The notes below the pieces were generated by a model. The model ran no database searches, was not told the DNA's origin, and saw nothing but the letters and a program-made list of their open reading frames with translations. From Anaerolineales bacterium (lineage in GTDB: Bacteria > Chloroflexota > Anaerolineae > Anaerolineales > DRMV01), in the NCBI GenBank assembly GCA_015494815.1, contig WGAK01000193.1:1-11426 (forward strand): 11,426 nucleotides of DNA, written 5' to 3'. Below are positions 1 through 7,743 of this stretch, in pieces. Both the position numbers and the translations under genes were made by a program. Position 1 is the first letter of the stretch; each line of letters starts with the position of its first letter.

Positions 1-173
1 AGACTCGGGCCCGCGGCATGACCATCGTCCCGACCCGCATGTACATCAAAGACGGCCGGGCCAAGGTCGAAATTGCCCTGGCCCGGGGCAAACGCAAATA
101 CGACAAGCGTCAGGAACTGGCCCGCAAAGAAGCCGAGCGTGAAATTCGGCGTCAGTTGTTCCGCCGTCGCTGA
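1..173 (+). CDS. smpB: SsrA-binding protein SmpB, C-terminal part
   Basis: Only the last 56 codons are in the window; the reading frame enters at base 3 and stops with TGA at 171-173. SmpB binds tmRNA and brings it to stalled ribosomes for trans-translation. The visible part holds the family's final beta-barrel strands (TIVPTRMYIKDGRAKVEIAL) and the basic tail that folds in the ribosome decoding centre (ARGKRKYDKRQELARKEAER, ending in a run of arginines). The order GRAKVEIALARGK then YDKR is diagnostic for the family. No tmRNA gene is seen downstream. The next gene starts 9 bases after the stop, so smpB is probably the first visible gene of a + strand operon. The start and most of the fold lie off the left edge. 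Confidence 0.95.
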   Translation, partial: TRARGMTIVPTRMYIKDGRAKVEIALARGKRKYDKRQELARKEAEREIRRQLFRRR

Positions 174-182
174 GGGACGCCC

Positions 183-893
183 ATGTTGCCTGCCCCCCTG
201 GCCCTGCTGGTCACGTTCGGCGTGGCCTACGGGTGGATGAAACTCAACGAGGCCGCGGCCCAACGCGGCTGGCTCACGCCCCAGGTGAGCCGTAAAATCA
301 TCCACACCGGCACCGGGCCGCTGTATGTGCTCACCTGGCTGCTGTATCCCGACGACCGCGCGGTGCGGCTGTATGCCATGCTGGTGCCCCTGGCCCTCAC
401 CGTGCGGGTGGCCGCGGTAGGACTGGGCCTGTGGCGCGACCCCGCCACCGTGCAGGCCATGTCCCGCTCGGGCCAACGGCACGAACTGCTGCGCGGGCCC
501 CTGCTGTACGGCCTGGTGTTCGTCGCCCTGACCGTGGCCTATGGCCGCACTTCGCCGCCCGCAGTGGCCGCGCTGATGATGCTCTGCGGCGGCGACGGCC
601 TGGCCGACCTGGTAGGACGCCGCTGGGGGCGCGCCAAACTGCCCTGGAACCGGCAGAAGTCGTGGGCCGGCAGCGCGGCCTTCTGGCTGGGCGGCTGGGC
701 CCTCACCGCGCTGGTGGCCGCGGTCTACACCGCCGCGGGCGTATGGCCCGGCCCCTGGAGCGGCTACCTGGCCCCCGCGGCCGCGGTTGCCCTGGCCGCA
801 GCCGCGGTCGAAAGCCTGCCCTGGCGCGAGGTGGACAACCTGGTCGTCCCCCTGGTGGCCCTGGCCGTGGCGCACCTGGTGCCCTGGCCCTGA
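183..893 (+). CDS. Dolichol/phytol kinase-like CTP-dependent polyprenol kinase (membrane protein)
   Basis: This 236-residue protein is almost entirely hydrophobic, with roughly six or seven membrane segments. It matches the SEC59 dolichol kinase / VTE5 phytol kinase family, which transfers phosphate (usually from CTP) to an isoprenoid alcohol. Family landmarks are RKIIH at residues 37-41, ELLRGPLLYG at 101-110, the nucleotide-binding GGDGLADLVGRRWG at 136-149, KSWAGS at 159-164 and a C-terminal ESLPWREVDNLVVPL at 210-224. The start at 183 follows GAGGGAC at the smpB stop, a plausible ribosome binding site. The substrate cannot be read from sequence: phytol or geranylgeraniol salvage, undecaprenol recycling or another lipid alcohol are all possible. 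No chlorophyll or tocopherol genes are nearby. The family is confident; the exact activity is not. Confidence 0.8.
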   Translation: MLPAPLALLVTFGVAYGWMKLNEAAAQRGWLTPQVSRKIIHTGTGPLYVLTWLLYPDDRAVRLYAMLVPLALTVRVAAVGLGLWRDPATVQAMSRSGQRHELLRGPLLYGLVFVALTVAYGRTSPPAVAALMMLCGGDGLADLVGRRWGRAKLPWNRQKSWAGSAAFWLGGWALTALVAAVYTAAGVWPGPWSGYLAPAAAVALAAAAVESLPWREVDNLVVPLVALAVAHLVPWP

Positions 894-917
894 CCCCGGC
901 CCGAGGAGGTGTTCCCC

Positions 918-1799
918 ATGCACACGGCCCCGCTGACCCCTGAATTGCGCCAGGCCTTGCTGGAGCGACAACGGGACGAAATCACCGAGTACCACATTTA
1001 CCGGGCGCTGGCGCAACGGATGTCCGACCCCGCCAACCGCGAGGTGCTGGAAGAAATCGCGGGCATGGAAAAACGCCACTACGACCTGTGGCGCGAGGTC
1101 ACGGGCGAAGAGGTTGCCCCCCAACGCTGGAAGGTGCGGCTCTATGTGACTTTGGCGACCCTGTTTGGGCTGACTTTCACCCTGCGGCTCATGGAGCGGG
1201 GCGAGGAAGAAGCCCAGGCCGCGTACGAGTACCTGGCCCGCTTCTTTCCGCAAGCCCGCGAAGTCGAACAAGAGGAAGCCCAACACGAAGACCGCTTGCT
1301 GGAACTGCTGCGGGAAGAAAAACTGGAGTACGCCAGTTCGGTGGTGCTGGGGCTGAACGACGCGCTGGTGGAACTGACCGGCGCGCTGGCCGGGCTGACT
1401 TTGGCCTTGCAAAACGGTCCCCTCATCGCGCTCAGCGGGCTCATCACCGGGCTGGCGGCGGCCATGTCCATGGCCGCGTCGGAGTACCTTTCCACCAAAG
1501 CCGAGAAAGGCCCCAAGCGCCCGCTCAAAGCCGCCGTGTACACCGGCGTGGCCTATCTGATTACCGTGCTCGTCCTCATCATGCCCTACCTGCTGCTGGA
1601 CAATTACTACCTGAGCCTGGGCCTGACCCTGGCCGCGTCGGTGGCCATCATCGCGCTGTTCACCTTCTACAACGCGGTGGCCCGGGGCTCGTCGTTTTGG
1701 CGTGATTTTCTCGAGATGGCCCTCATCAGCCTGGGGGTCGCCGCGCTGAGTTTTGGCCTGGGCTACCTGCTGCGGCTGTGGTTGGGCGTCGAAGTGTGA
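918..1799 (+). CDS. Ferritin-like domain fused to VIT1/CCC1 transporter (MbfA-like iron exporter)
   Basis: This 293-residue protein has two parts. Residues about 10-135 form a rubrerythrin/ferritin-like four-helix domain with diiron ligand patterns: E21/E24, then E51-K-R-H54 (EXXH), glutamates near 94-98, and E120-A-Q-H123 (second EXXH). Residues about 136-293 are a VIT1/CCC1 domain with the typical GLNDALVELTGALAGL (145-160), AAMSMAASEYLSTKAE (181-196) and about five membrane helices. The layout matches the membrane-bound ferritin MbfA, described in Rhizobiales as an iron exporter protecting against iron and peroxide stress; iron or manganese export here is inferred. ATG at 918 is preferred over an in-frame GTG at 909 because GAGGAGGT at 903-910 lies seven bases before the ATG and overlaps the GTG. 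Confidence 0.88.
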   Translation: MHTAPLTPELRQALLERQRDEITEYHIYRALAQRMSDPANREVLEEIAGMEKRHYDLWREVTGEEVAPQRWKVRLYVTLATLFGLTFTLRLMERGEEEAQAAYEYLARFFPQAREVEQEEAQHEDRLLELLREEKLEYASSVVLGLNDALVELTGALAGLTLALQNGPLIALSGLITGLAAAMSMAASEYLSTKAEKGPKRPLKAAVYTGVAYLITVLVLIMPYLLLDNYYLSLGLTLAASVAIIALFTFYNAVARGSSFWRDFLEMALISLGVAALSFGLGYLLRLWLGVEV

Positions 1800-1813
1800 G
1801 GTAAGGCGCGCGC

Positions 1814-4108
1814 ATGGCGAACCGCAAAAAGTCCTCTCGCAAGCGGCGCACCCGGCCGCGCACCACCCGCAAGGCCCGGGGGAAGGGCTCCGCGGCGGCC
1901 AAAGCCGCGGGTCAGGCGGCCGCGCGCACGGCCGGCCGGGCACGTGCGGCCCTGGGCAAAGCCCTGACCGCGCTGGGGCGACGCGCGGGCGCGGCCATCG
2001 GCCAGACCTGGCACCGCCTGGCGCCGCAGCATCGCCGCGACATCGGCGGCATTGGCCTGCTGGTACTGGCCGGACTGCTGTTCCTGGCCCAGGTGCTGCA
2101 TCCGCAGACCGTCGTGTTGGGCTGGCTGCGCCGGGGCAGCACCGCGCTGTTCGGCTGGGGCGTCTGGCTGGTGATGGCGTCCCTGGCGCTGTGGGGGCTG
2201 CACTTGCTGCTGGCCGCCCGGCAAGGCTGGCCGCAGCCCAAACCCGGCCAGGGGCTGGGACTGGGCCTGCTGGTCGCGGCGGCCCTGCTGGCGCTGAGTG
2301 CCTGGGCCCTGCAGCGCGGGCAACCGCCCCAGGTCGGCGGCGGCTGGCCCGCGGGTGGGCTGTGGTGGCTGGGCCTGCGCGGCTTTGGGCCGTGGGGGGT
2401 CTGGTTGTGGTGGGCGGCCCTGGTGCTGCTGGGGCTGGCCTTGCTGCTCGACCGGCCCGTCATCGCGCTGCTCGCGCCCCTGAGTCGGGTCGGACGCGGC
2501 CTGCGCGACCGTTGGCGCCCCGCGCGCCGCGGCCGCCGCGGCCATCGCCCCCCGCGGACGCGCGTGGTGGCCCAGCCACGCGCCGCGACCACGCCCCCGG
2601 CTTCCGGCACGGCGTCCTCCCCTGACGAGGCCACGCCCCGGCCCGCATGGCGGCTGCCCGACCCCGCGGAAGTGCTCAACCCCGACCTGAGCGACGAGGT
2701 CGAAGAGGCCGCGGACTACGAACGCGCGGCCATCATCGAAGAAACCCTGGCCCACTTCGGCGCGCCCGTGCAGGTGGTGGACATCCAGCGCGGGCCCACG
2801 GTGACCCTGTTCGGCGTGGTGCCCGACTACATCGAGACCCGCGGGGGCAAGGTCACCAAGGTGCGGGTGAACAAAATCGTGAGCCTGGCCGACGACCTGG
2901 CCCTGGCCCTGGCGGCCAAGCGCATCCGCATGCAGGCGCCCGTGCCGGGCAAGGGCTACATCGGCATCGAAGTGCCCAACGAAACGCCCCGGCTGGTACC
3001 CCTGCGGCGGGTCATCGAGAGCCGGGCCTTTCGCCGCTTGCGCTCGCCCCTGGCCCTGGCTTTAGGGGAAGATGTGGCCGGCCGGGCCGTGGCCGCGGAT
3101 TTGCGCGCCATGCCCCACCTGCTCATTGCCGGCGCCACCGGCTCGGGCAAATCCGTCGCGCTCAACGGCATCATCACCACCTTCCTGCTGTTCAACACCC
3201 CCGACCGCCTGCGGCTCATCCTCATTGACCCCAAACGGGTGGAATTGACGGGCTACAACGGCATTCCGCACCTGCTCACGCCGGTGGTGGTGGACATGGA
3301 ACGGGTTTCGGCCACGCTGCAGTGGGTCTTGCAAGAGATGGACCGCCGCTACCAGCGCCTGGCCGAAGCCGGCGCGCGGCACATCCAGGAGTTCCACCGG
3401 CGCACCGGCGACGAGGCCAGCATGCCCTATCTGGTGGTGGTGGTGGACGAGTTGGCCGACTTGATGATGCTGGCGCCCACCGAGACCGAGCGGGCCATCA
3501 CCCGCCTGGCGCAACTGGCCCGGGCCACGGGCATCCACCTCGTCATTGCCACCCAGCGCCCCTCGGTGGATGTGGTCACCGGGCTCATCAAAGCCAACTT
3601 CCCGGCCCGCATCGCGTTCGCGGTGGCCTCGGTGGTGGACAGCCGGGTCATTCTGGACCGTCCCGGCGCGGAGCGGCTGCTGGGCCGCGGGGACATGCTC
3701 TTTCAGGCCCCCGACGCGCCCGAACCGCTGCGCGTGCAAGGCGCGTTCGTCTCCGACGCGGAGATTCGGCGGGTGGTGCACCACTGGCGGGCCCAGGCCG
3801 GGCCGGGAGCCGCGGCGGCCACCCCCGCGGTGGGCGCGGCCGCGTCGCCCGTGCCGCTGAAGGACGACGCGGCCGGCCTGACCCCCGAGCCCAAGCGCGA
3901 CCCATTGCTGGAGCAGGCCATTCAGGTGGTGCGGGCCGAGGGGCGGGCGTCCATCTCGCTGCTGCAGCGGCGTTTGCGCATTGGCTACAGCCGCGCGGCC
4001 CGGCTCATCGAAGCCCTGGAGGAACAGGGCATCGTGGGCCCGCCCCAGGGCGGTACGGGCGTGCGGGCCGTACGCGCCCCCCAGCCCGACGACGCGGCCG
4101 AGACATAG
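1814..4108 (+). CDS. ftsK: DNA translocase FtsK/SpoIIIE
   Basis: This 764-residue protein has the full FtsK/SpoIIIE plan; the family is a septum-located hexameric motor that pumps chromosomal DNA during division. A very basic Arg/Lys/Ala-rich cytoplasmic head (1-70) is followed by about four membrane segments (roughly 77-95, 110-140, 147-167 and 195-225) and a low-complexity Pro/Arg/Ala linker (to about 275). The motor comes next: an alpha part with PGKGYIGIEVPN, the Walker A GATGSGKS at 440-447, the Walker B LVVVVDE at 540-546, then ATQRPSVDV and RGDMLFQAP. The C-terminal gamma winged helix (about 696-755, with SISLLQRRLRIGYSRAARLI) reads DNA polarity signals in known members. Length is normal and all motor motifs are intact. 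The start lies 14 bases after the upstream stop; GAGGTAAGG overlaps that stop, so translational coupling is likely. Confidence 0.97.
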   Translation: MANRKKSSRKRRTRPRTTRKARGKGSAAAKAAGQAAARTAGRARAALGKALTALGRRAGAAIGQTWHRLAPQHRRDIGGIGLLVLAGLLFLAQVLHPQTVVLGWLRRGSTALFGWGVWLVMASLALWGLHLLLAARQGWPQPKPGQGLGLGLLVAAALLALSAWALQRGQPPQVGGGWPAGGLWWLGLRGFGPWGVWLWWAALVLLGLALLLDRPVIALLAPLSRVGRGLRDRWRPARRGRRGHRPPRTRVVAQPRAATTPPASGTASSPDEATPRPAWRLPDPAEVLNPDLSDEVEEAADYERAAIIEETLAHFGAPVQVVDIQRGPTVTLFGVVPDYIETRGGKVTKVRVNKIVSLADDLALALAAKRIRMQAPVPGKGYIGIEVPNETPRLVPLRRVIESRAFRRLRSPLALALGEDVAGRAVAADLRAMPHLLIAGATGSGKSVALNGIITTFLLFNTPDRLRLILIDPKRVELTGYNGIPHLLTPVVVDMERVSATLQWVLQEMDRRYQRLAEAGARHIQEFHRRTGDEASMPYLVVVVDELADLMMLAPTETERAITRLAQLARATGIHLVIATQRPSVDVVTGLIKANFPARIAFAVASVVDSRVILDRPGAERLLGRGDMLFQAPDAPEPLRVQGAFVSDAEIRRVVHHWRAQAGPGAAAATPAVGAAASPVPLKDDAAGLTPEPKRDPLLEQAIQVVRAEGRASISLLQRRLRIGYSRAARLIEALEEQGIVGPPQGGTGVRAVRAPQPDDAAET

Positions 4109-4114
4109 CCCGCG

Positions 4115-4123
4115 TGGTATCAT
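4115..4123 (+). promoter_or_regulatory. Extended -10 promoter for the NAD synthesis pair
   Basis: TGG followed by TATCAT fits an extended -10 (TGn-TATAAT with one mismatch). It lies just past the ftsK stop and about 38 bases before the glutaminase ATG. A start near 4130 would leave a leader of about 32 bases. No good -35 box is visible, as expected for an extended -10. The same TGGTAnnAT pattern recurs in other spacers of this window. Confidence 0.5.
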
Positions 4124-4161
4124 TGTCCGCACGCGCGTCACCCCCTCTGCGAGGCACGGCC

Positions 4162-5040
4162 ATGAAGTTCACCATCGCGCTGGCCCAAACCGACGCCACC
4201 CTGGGCGTGGTGGAGGCCAACCTGGAGACGCACCTGCACCTGATTCGCGAGGCCCGCCAGCAAGGCGCGGACCTGGTGGTGTTCCCCGAACTGTCGCTGA
4301 CCGGCTACATCGTGCAAGACCTGGTGCCTCAGGTGGCGCTGGAACCGCACAACGCGGACCCCGCGTTCACCGCGCTGCTGGAGGCCAGCCGCTCGGTGGA
4401 TGTGGTGGTGGGCTTCGTGGAGGCCGATACCCGCTATCGCTTCTACAACAGCAGCGCGTACTTGTCCCAGGGCCGGGTGGTGCACATCCACCGCAAGGTG
4501 TATCTGCCCACCTACGGCATGTTCGACGAAGGCCGCTTCTTCGCCTGGGGCGACCATGTGGAAGCCTTCGACACCCGCTTCGGCCGCTTTGGGATGCTGA
4601 TTTGCGAGGACTTCTGGCATGTCTCACCGCCCTACCTGCTGTGGCTCGACGGCGCGGACTTGCTCTTGCTGCCCACCGCGTCGCCGGGGCGCGGCATCGT
4701 GCCGGCGCGCGAGCGGCTCGACACGGCCCGCTGGGTGGAGAACGTGGTCCAGGCCTACGCGGGGCTGTTCACCGTGTTCACCGCGTTGGTCAACCGGGTG
4801 GGGTATGAGGACGGCATCCACTTTTGGGGCGGGTCGGCGCTGTTCGGCCCCGACGGCACGCCGCTGGTTCAGGCGCCCTATCACGAGCCCGCGCTGACGC
4901 TGCACACGGTGGATTTGCGAGCCCTGCACCGGGCCCGGGCCCGGCTGCCTTTGCTGCGCGATGAGCGCACCGCGCTCTTCCAACGCGAGTTGGCGCGCAT
5001 TCTGAGCCGCCGCGACCTGCCCCACGCGCCGCATTTGTGA
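4162..5040 (+). CDS. Nitrilase-family glutamine amidohydrolase, probable NH3-supplying partner of NAD+ synthetase
   Basis: This 292-residue C-N hydrolase has the nitrilase catalytic triad: E43 in FPELSLTGY, K112 in RKVYLPTYGMFDE and C148 in ICEDFWH. These motifs resemble the N-terminal glutaminase domain of glutamine-dependent NAD+ synthetases more than amidases in general. The gene lies 43 bases upstream of a stand-alone NAD+ synthetase in a different reading frame. The inferred role is to hydrolyse glutamine and hand ammonia to that enzyme in the cytoplasm. The frame stays open far upstream inside ftsK, but the ATG at 4162 matches the true N-terminus (MKFTIALAQTDATLG) and has GAGG at 4151-4154 as a ribosome binding site. 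A separate carbon-nitrogen hydrolase with another substrate is the alternative. Confidence 0.88.
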   Translation: MKFTIALAQTDATLGVVEANLETHLHLIREARQQGADLVVFPELSLTGYIVQDLVPQVALEPHNADPAFTALLEASRSVDVVVGFVEADTRYRFYNSSAYLSQGRVVHIHRKVYLPTYGMFDEGRFFAWGDHVEAFDTRFGRFGMLICEDFWHVSPPYLLWLDGADLLLLPTASPGRGIVPARERLDTARWVENVVQAYAGLFTVFTALVNRVGYEDGIHFWGGSALFGPDGTPLVQAPYHEPALTLHTVDLRALHRARARLPLLRDERTALFQRELARILSRRDLPHAPHL

Positions 5041-5083
5041 CGCGACCCGGCCCGAGCGGAGCCTTTCCCCCAAGGAGACCCCC

Positions 5084-5917
5084 ATGCCCGAAACCGTGGA
5101 CCTGTCCATCAACACCGCGCTGGTGCGTCGCATCCTGGTGGGGTTTTTGCGCCGTGAAATCCGGCGCGCCGGCTTCGACCGCGCGGTGGTGGGCGTGTCG
5201 GGCGGCGTGGATTCGGCCCTGGCGTGTTTTCTGGCCGCGGAGGCGCTGGGCCCCGAGAATGTACTGGCCGTGCGCATGCCCTACCGCACCTCGTCGCCCC
5301 AGTCCTACGAGCACGGCGGCCTGGTGGTGGCGGCCACGGGGGTGCGCGAGCGCACGGTGGACATCACACCCATGGTGGACGCCTACCTGGAACGCTACGC
5401 GACCGACGCGTCGCCGGTGCGGCGGGGCAATGTGATGGCCCGGATGCGCATGGTGGTGCTGTATGACCACTCCGCGTCCTTTGGCGGGCTGGTGGTGGGC
5501 ACCAGCAACAAGACCGAGATTCTGCTGGGCTACAGCACCTTGTATGGCGATTCGGCCTACGCGCTCAACCCCATCGGCGATTTGTACAAGACCCAGGTCT
5601 GGCAACTGGCCGAGGCGGTGGGCGTGCCCGAGGTCATCGTGCACAAGCCGCCCTCGGCCGACCTGTGGGCCGGCCAGACCGACGAAGGCGAACTGGGCTT
5701 CTCGTATCGCCTGGCCGACCAGATTTTGTATCACCTGGTGGATTTGCGCTACACGCCCGACGATGTGGTCGCGCTGGGCTATGACGCCGCGCTGGTGCAG
5801 CGCATCTGGGAGCGGGTGCGGCGCAATCACTACAAGCGCCTGCCGCCGCCCATTGCCAAACTCAGCCACCGCACCGTGGGCTACGACTTTTGGTATTTGC
5901 GCGATTGGGGCACTTAA
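5084..5917 (+). CDS. nadE: NAD+ synthetase (synthetase domain only)
   Basis: This 277-residue enzyme of the adenine nucleotide alpha-hydrolase fold makes NAD+ from nicotinic acid adenine dinucleotide, ATP and ammonia, the last step of NAD synthesis. Visible motifs are the ATP pyrophosphatase P-loop SGGVDS (39-44), RGNVMARMRM (114-123), GTSNKTE (139-145), the YGDSAYALNPIGDLYKT stretch (154-170) and KPPSADLWAGQTDEGELG (188-205). The length fits an ammonia-type NadE without the fused glutaminase domain. A nitrilase-like gene directly upstream probably supplies that function in trans. A strong AAGGAGA at 5072-5078 precedes the ATG. It is the last gene of the + strand run and converges with inositol-3-phosphate synthase 55 bases later. 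Confidence 0.95.
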   Translation: MPETVDLSINTALVRRILVGFLRREIRRAGFDRAVVGVSGGVDSALACFLAAEALGPENVLAVRMPYRTSSPQSYEHGGLVVAATGVRERTVDITPMVDAYLERYATDASPVRRGNVMARMRMVVLYDHSASFGGLVVGTSNKTEILLGYSTLYGDSAYALNPIGDLYKTQVWQLAEAVGVPEVIVHKPPSADLWAGQTDEGELGFSYRLADQILYHLVDLRYTPDDVVALGYDAALVQRIWERVRRNHYKRLPPPIAKLSHRTVGYDFWYLRDWGT

Positions 5918-5923
5918 ACGCCC

Positions 5924-5948
5924 GGGCCGGAGCACGCGGCCCCGGCCC
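5924..5948. terminator. GC hairpin between convergent genes, possible weak terminator
   Basis: GGGCCGG at 5924-5930 pairs perfectly with CCGGCCC at 5942-5948 around an 11-base loop, seven bases after the nadE stop and 25 bases past the stop of the convergent gene. No T-run follows on either strand. It could slow polymerase from both sides, but it is not a classical intrinsic terminator. Confidence 0.3.
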
Positions 5949-5972
5949 AACAACGACGCCCTCGGCCGTGGG

Positions 5973-7073
<1,101 letters not shown>

Positions 7074-7106
7074 GGGGAACCTCCCAGCGTTAAATGGCAT
7101 GGCGAA

Positions 7107-7124
7107 GGCCGCGCGAACGCGGCC
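7107..7124 (-). promoter_or_regulatory. Stable hairpin at the 5' end of the ino1 leader
   Basis: Read on the - strand, GGCCGCG and CGCGGCC pair perfectly around a TTCG tetraloop. The stem begins where transcription from the promoter at 7139-7131 is expected to start, so the mRNA would open with this hairpin. It ends about 33 bases before the ATG, leaving the ribosome binding site free. A transcript-stabilising role is inferred. Confidence 0.4.
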
Positions 7125-7130
7125 ACGCTA

Positions 7131-7139
7131 ATCTTACCA
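7131..7139 (-). promoter_or_regulatory. Extended -10 promoter for ino1
   Basis: On the - strand this reads TGG-TAAGAT, an extended -10 with one change from TATAAT. The predicted start near 7124 gives a leader of about 50 bases before the ino1 ATG at 7073. No convincing -35 box was found. Confidence 0.5.
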
Positions 7140-7164
7140 CGCGTCCCCGTGACGGGCCTGGGCC

Positions 7165-7195
7165 AAAGCAAAACGCCGCGCGACCCACGCGGCGT
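7165..7195 (-). terminator. Rho-independent terminator for the 130-residue gene
   Basis: On the - strand ACGCCGCG (7195-7188) pairs with CGCGGCGT (7180-7173) around a seven-base loop, followed by TTTTGCTTT. It sits 37 bases past the stop of the upstream - strand gene and ahead of the ino1 promoter, so it separates the two units. It is the only candidate in the window with both a strong stem and a T-rich tail. Confidence 0.75.
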
Positions 7196-7232
7196 CACGC
7201 GGCGAACGGCCTCTCAGGGCGCGCGCCCGGCC

Positions 7233-7625
7233 TTACAGGGGCGGGAACTCGTCCAGGTCTTCGTCCTCGTCGCCGCGACCCTGGGTCAGTTGCTCCATGA
7301 CCTCTAAGGGCAACACCACCCACAGCAGCAGCACATCGCCCTCTTCGGTGGGCACATAGCGCACCGCCACGATGGGCACCCGCTGCACCAGGCCCAACGG
7401 CGTGCGAAACTCGAAGTACATGCCTTCGCGGCGCTTGCGCCAGGCCCGATAGCAGCGTTCCACCAGCGCGGGGCCGTTGAGCGCCCGCACCCGGGTCACC
7501 GCGATGTAGGACTGCGGCGAGGGCCCTTCCAACGCACCGGCCCAATAGTCCGCTGCGTCTTCCTGCACCGGCTCGAATTCCGGCGTGGGCCCCTCGATGA
7601 TGGTGATTTTCCGTTCCTCGTTCAT
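7233..7625 (-). CDS. Protein of unknown function with acidic tail
   Basis: This 130-residue soluble protein was not matched to a named family. It has no signal peptide or membrane helix. Residues 35-105 look like a small alpha/beta domain (IAVTRVRALNGPALVERCYR, then a basic AWRKRR and FEFRTPLGLVQRVPIVAVRY), and a hydrophobic strand VLLLWVVLPL spans 98-107. The end is strongly acidic (DEDEDLDE, 119-126). ATG at 7625 is preferred over an in-frame TTG at 7655: a GAAGG lies just before it, and the TTG overlaps the -10 box at 7660-7655. The gene is a stand-alone unit with promoter and intrinsic terminator, and its codon use looks like its neighbours'. From memory similar short acidic-tailed proteins occur in Chloroflexota, but this is unverified. 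Confidence 0.8.
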   Translation of the reverse strand: MNEERKITIIEGPTPEFEPVQEDAADYWAGALEGPSPQSYIAVTRVRALNGPALVERCYRAWRKRREGMYFEFRTPLGLVQRVPIVAVRYVPTEEGDVLLLWVVLPLEVMEQLTQGRGDEDEDLDEFPPL

Positions 7626-7654
7626 GCGACCTTCACCCCTCACGGGATACTTCA

Positions 7655-7663
7655 ATCATACCA
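7655..7663 (-). promoter_or_regulatory. Extended -10 promoter for the 130-residue gene
   Basis: On the - strand this reads TGG-TATGAT, an extended -10 with one mismatch. A start near 7648 gives a leader of about 23 bases before the ATG at 7625. This rules out the upstream TTG as a start codon for this transcript. No -35 box is evident at 16-18 bases. Confidence 0.55.
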
Positions 7664-7690
7664 CGAAACCCCCCGCCCGGGGCGTGCCTT

Positions 7691-7739
7691 TCCGCGCTCC
7701 GCACTCCGCAGTCCGCGGCCCGCGGTTCGCGGGCCGCGG
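7691..7739. repeat. Seven tandem heptamers forming a perfect hairpin
   Basis: Seven 7-base units follow each other without gaps, starting at 7691, 7698, 7705, 7712, 7719, 7726 and 7733. The consensus is TCCGCGG; the fourth copy is exact and the others differ by one base, or two in the second. The last four units also make a perfect 12-base inverted repeat (7713-7724 with 7728-7739) with a three-base loop. The array begins four bases beyond the llm stop codon at 7744, so on the - strand it may end or protect the llm transcript, though no T-run follows. A related array lies at 11305-11339. Confidence 0.75.
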
Positions 7740-7743
7740 CGCG

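Noticed and set aside
174..182. tmRNA gene beside smpB
   Set aside because: Only nine bases separate smpB from the next gene, and no tmRNA-like structure was seen elsewhere in the window.
1763..2755. 330-codon open frame on the - strand opposite ftsK
   Set aside because: Shadow of the low-complexity ftsK N-terminus, rich in Gln, Pro and Ala, without a ribosome site.
3062..4141. 359-codon open frame on the - strand opposite ftsK
   Set aside because: It is antisense to the conserved FtsK motor, has GC-driven composition and matches no family.
5924..5948. Strong bidirectional intrinsic terminator
   Set aside because: The stem is good but neither strand has a T-run, so it is kept only as a weak candidate.
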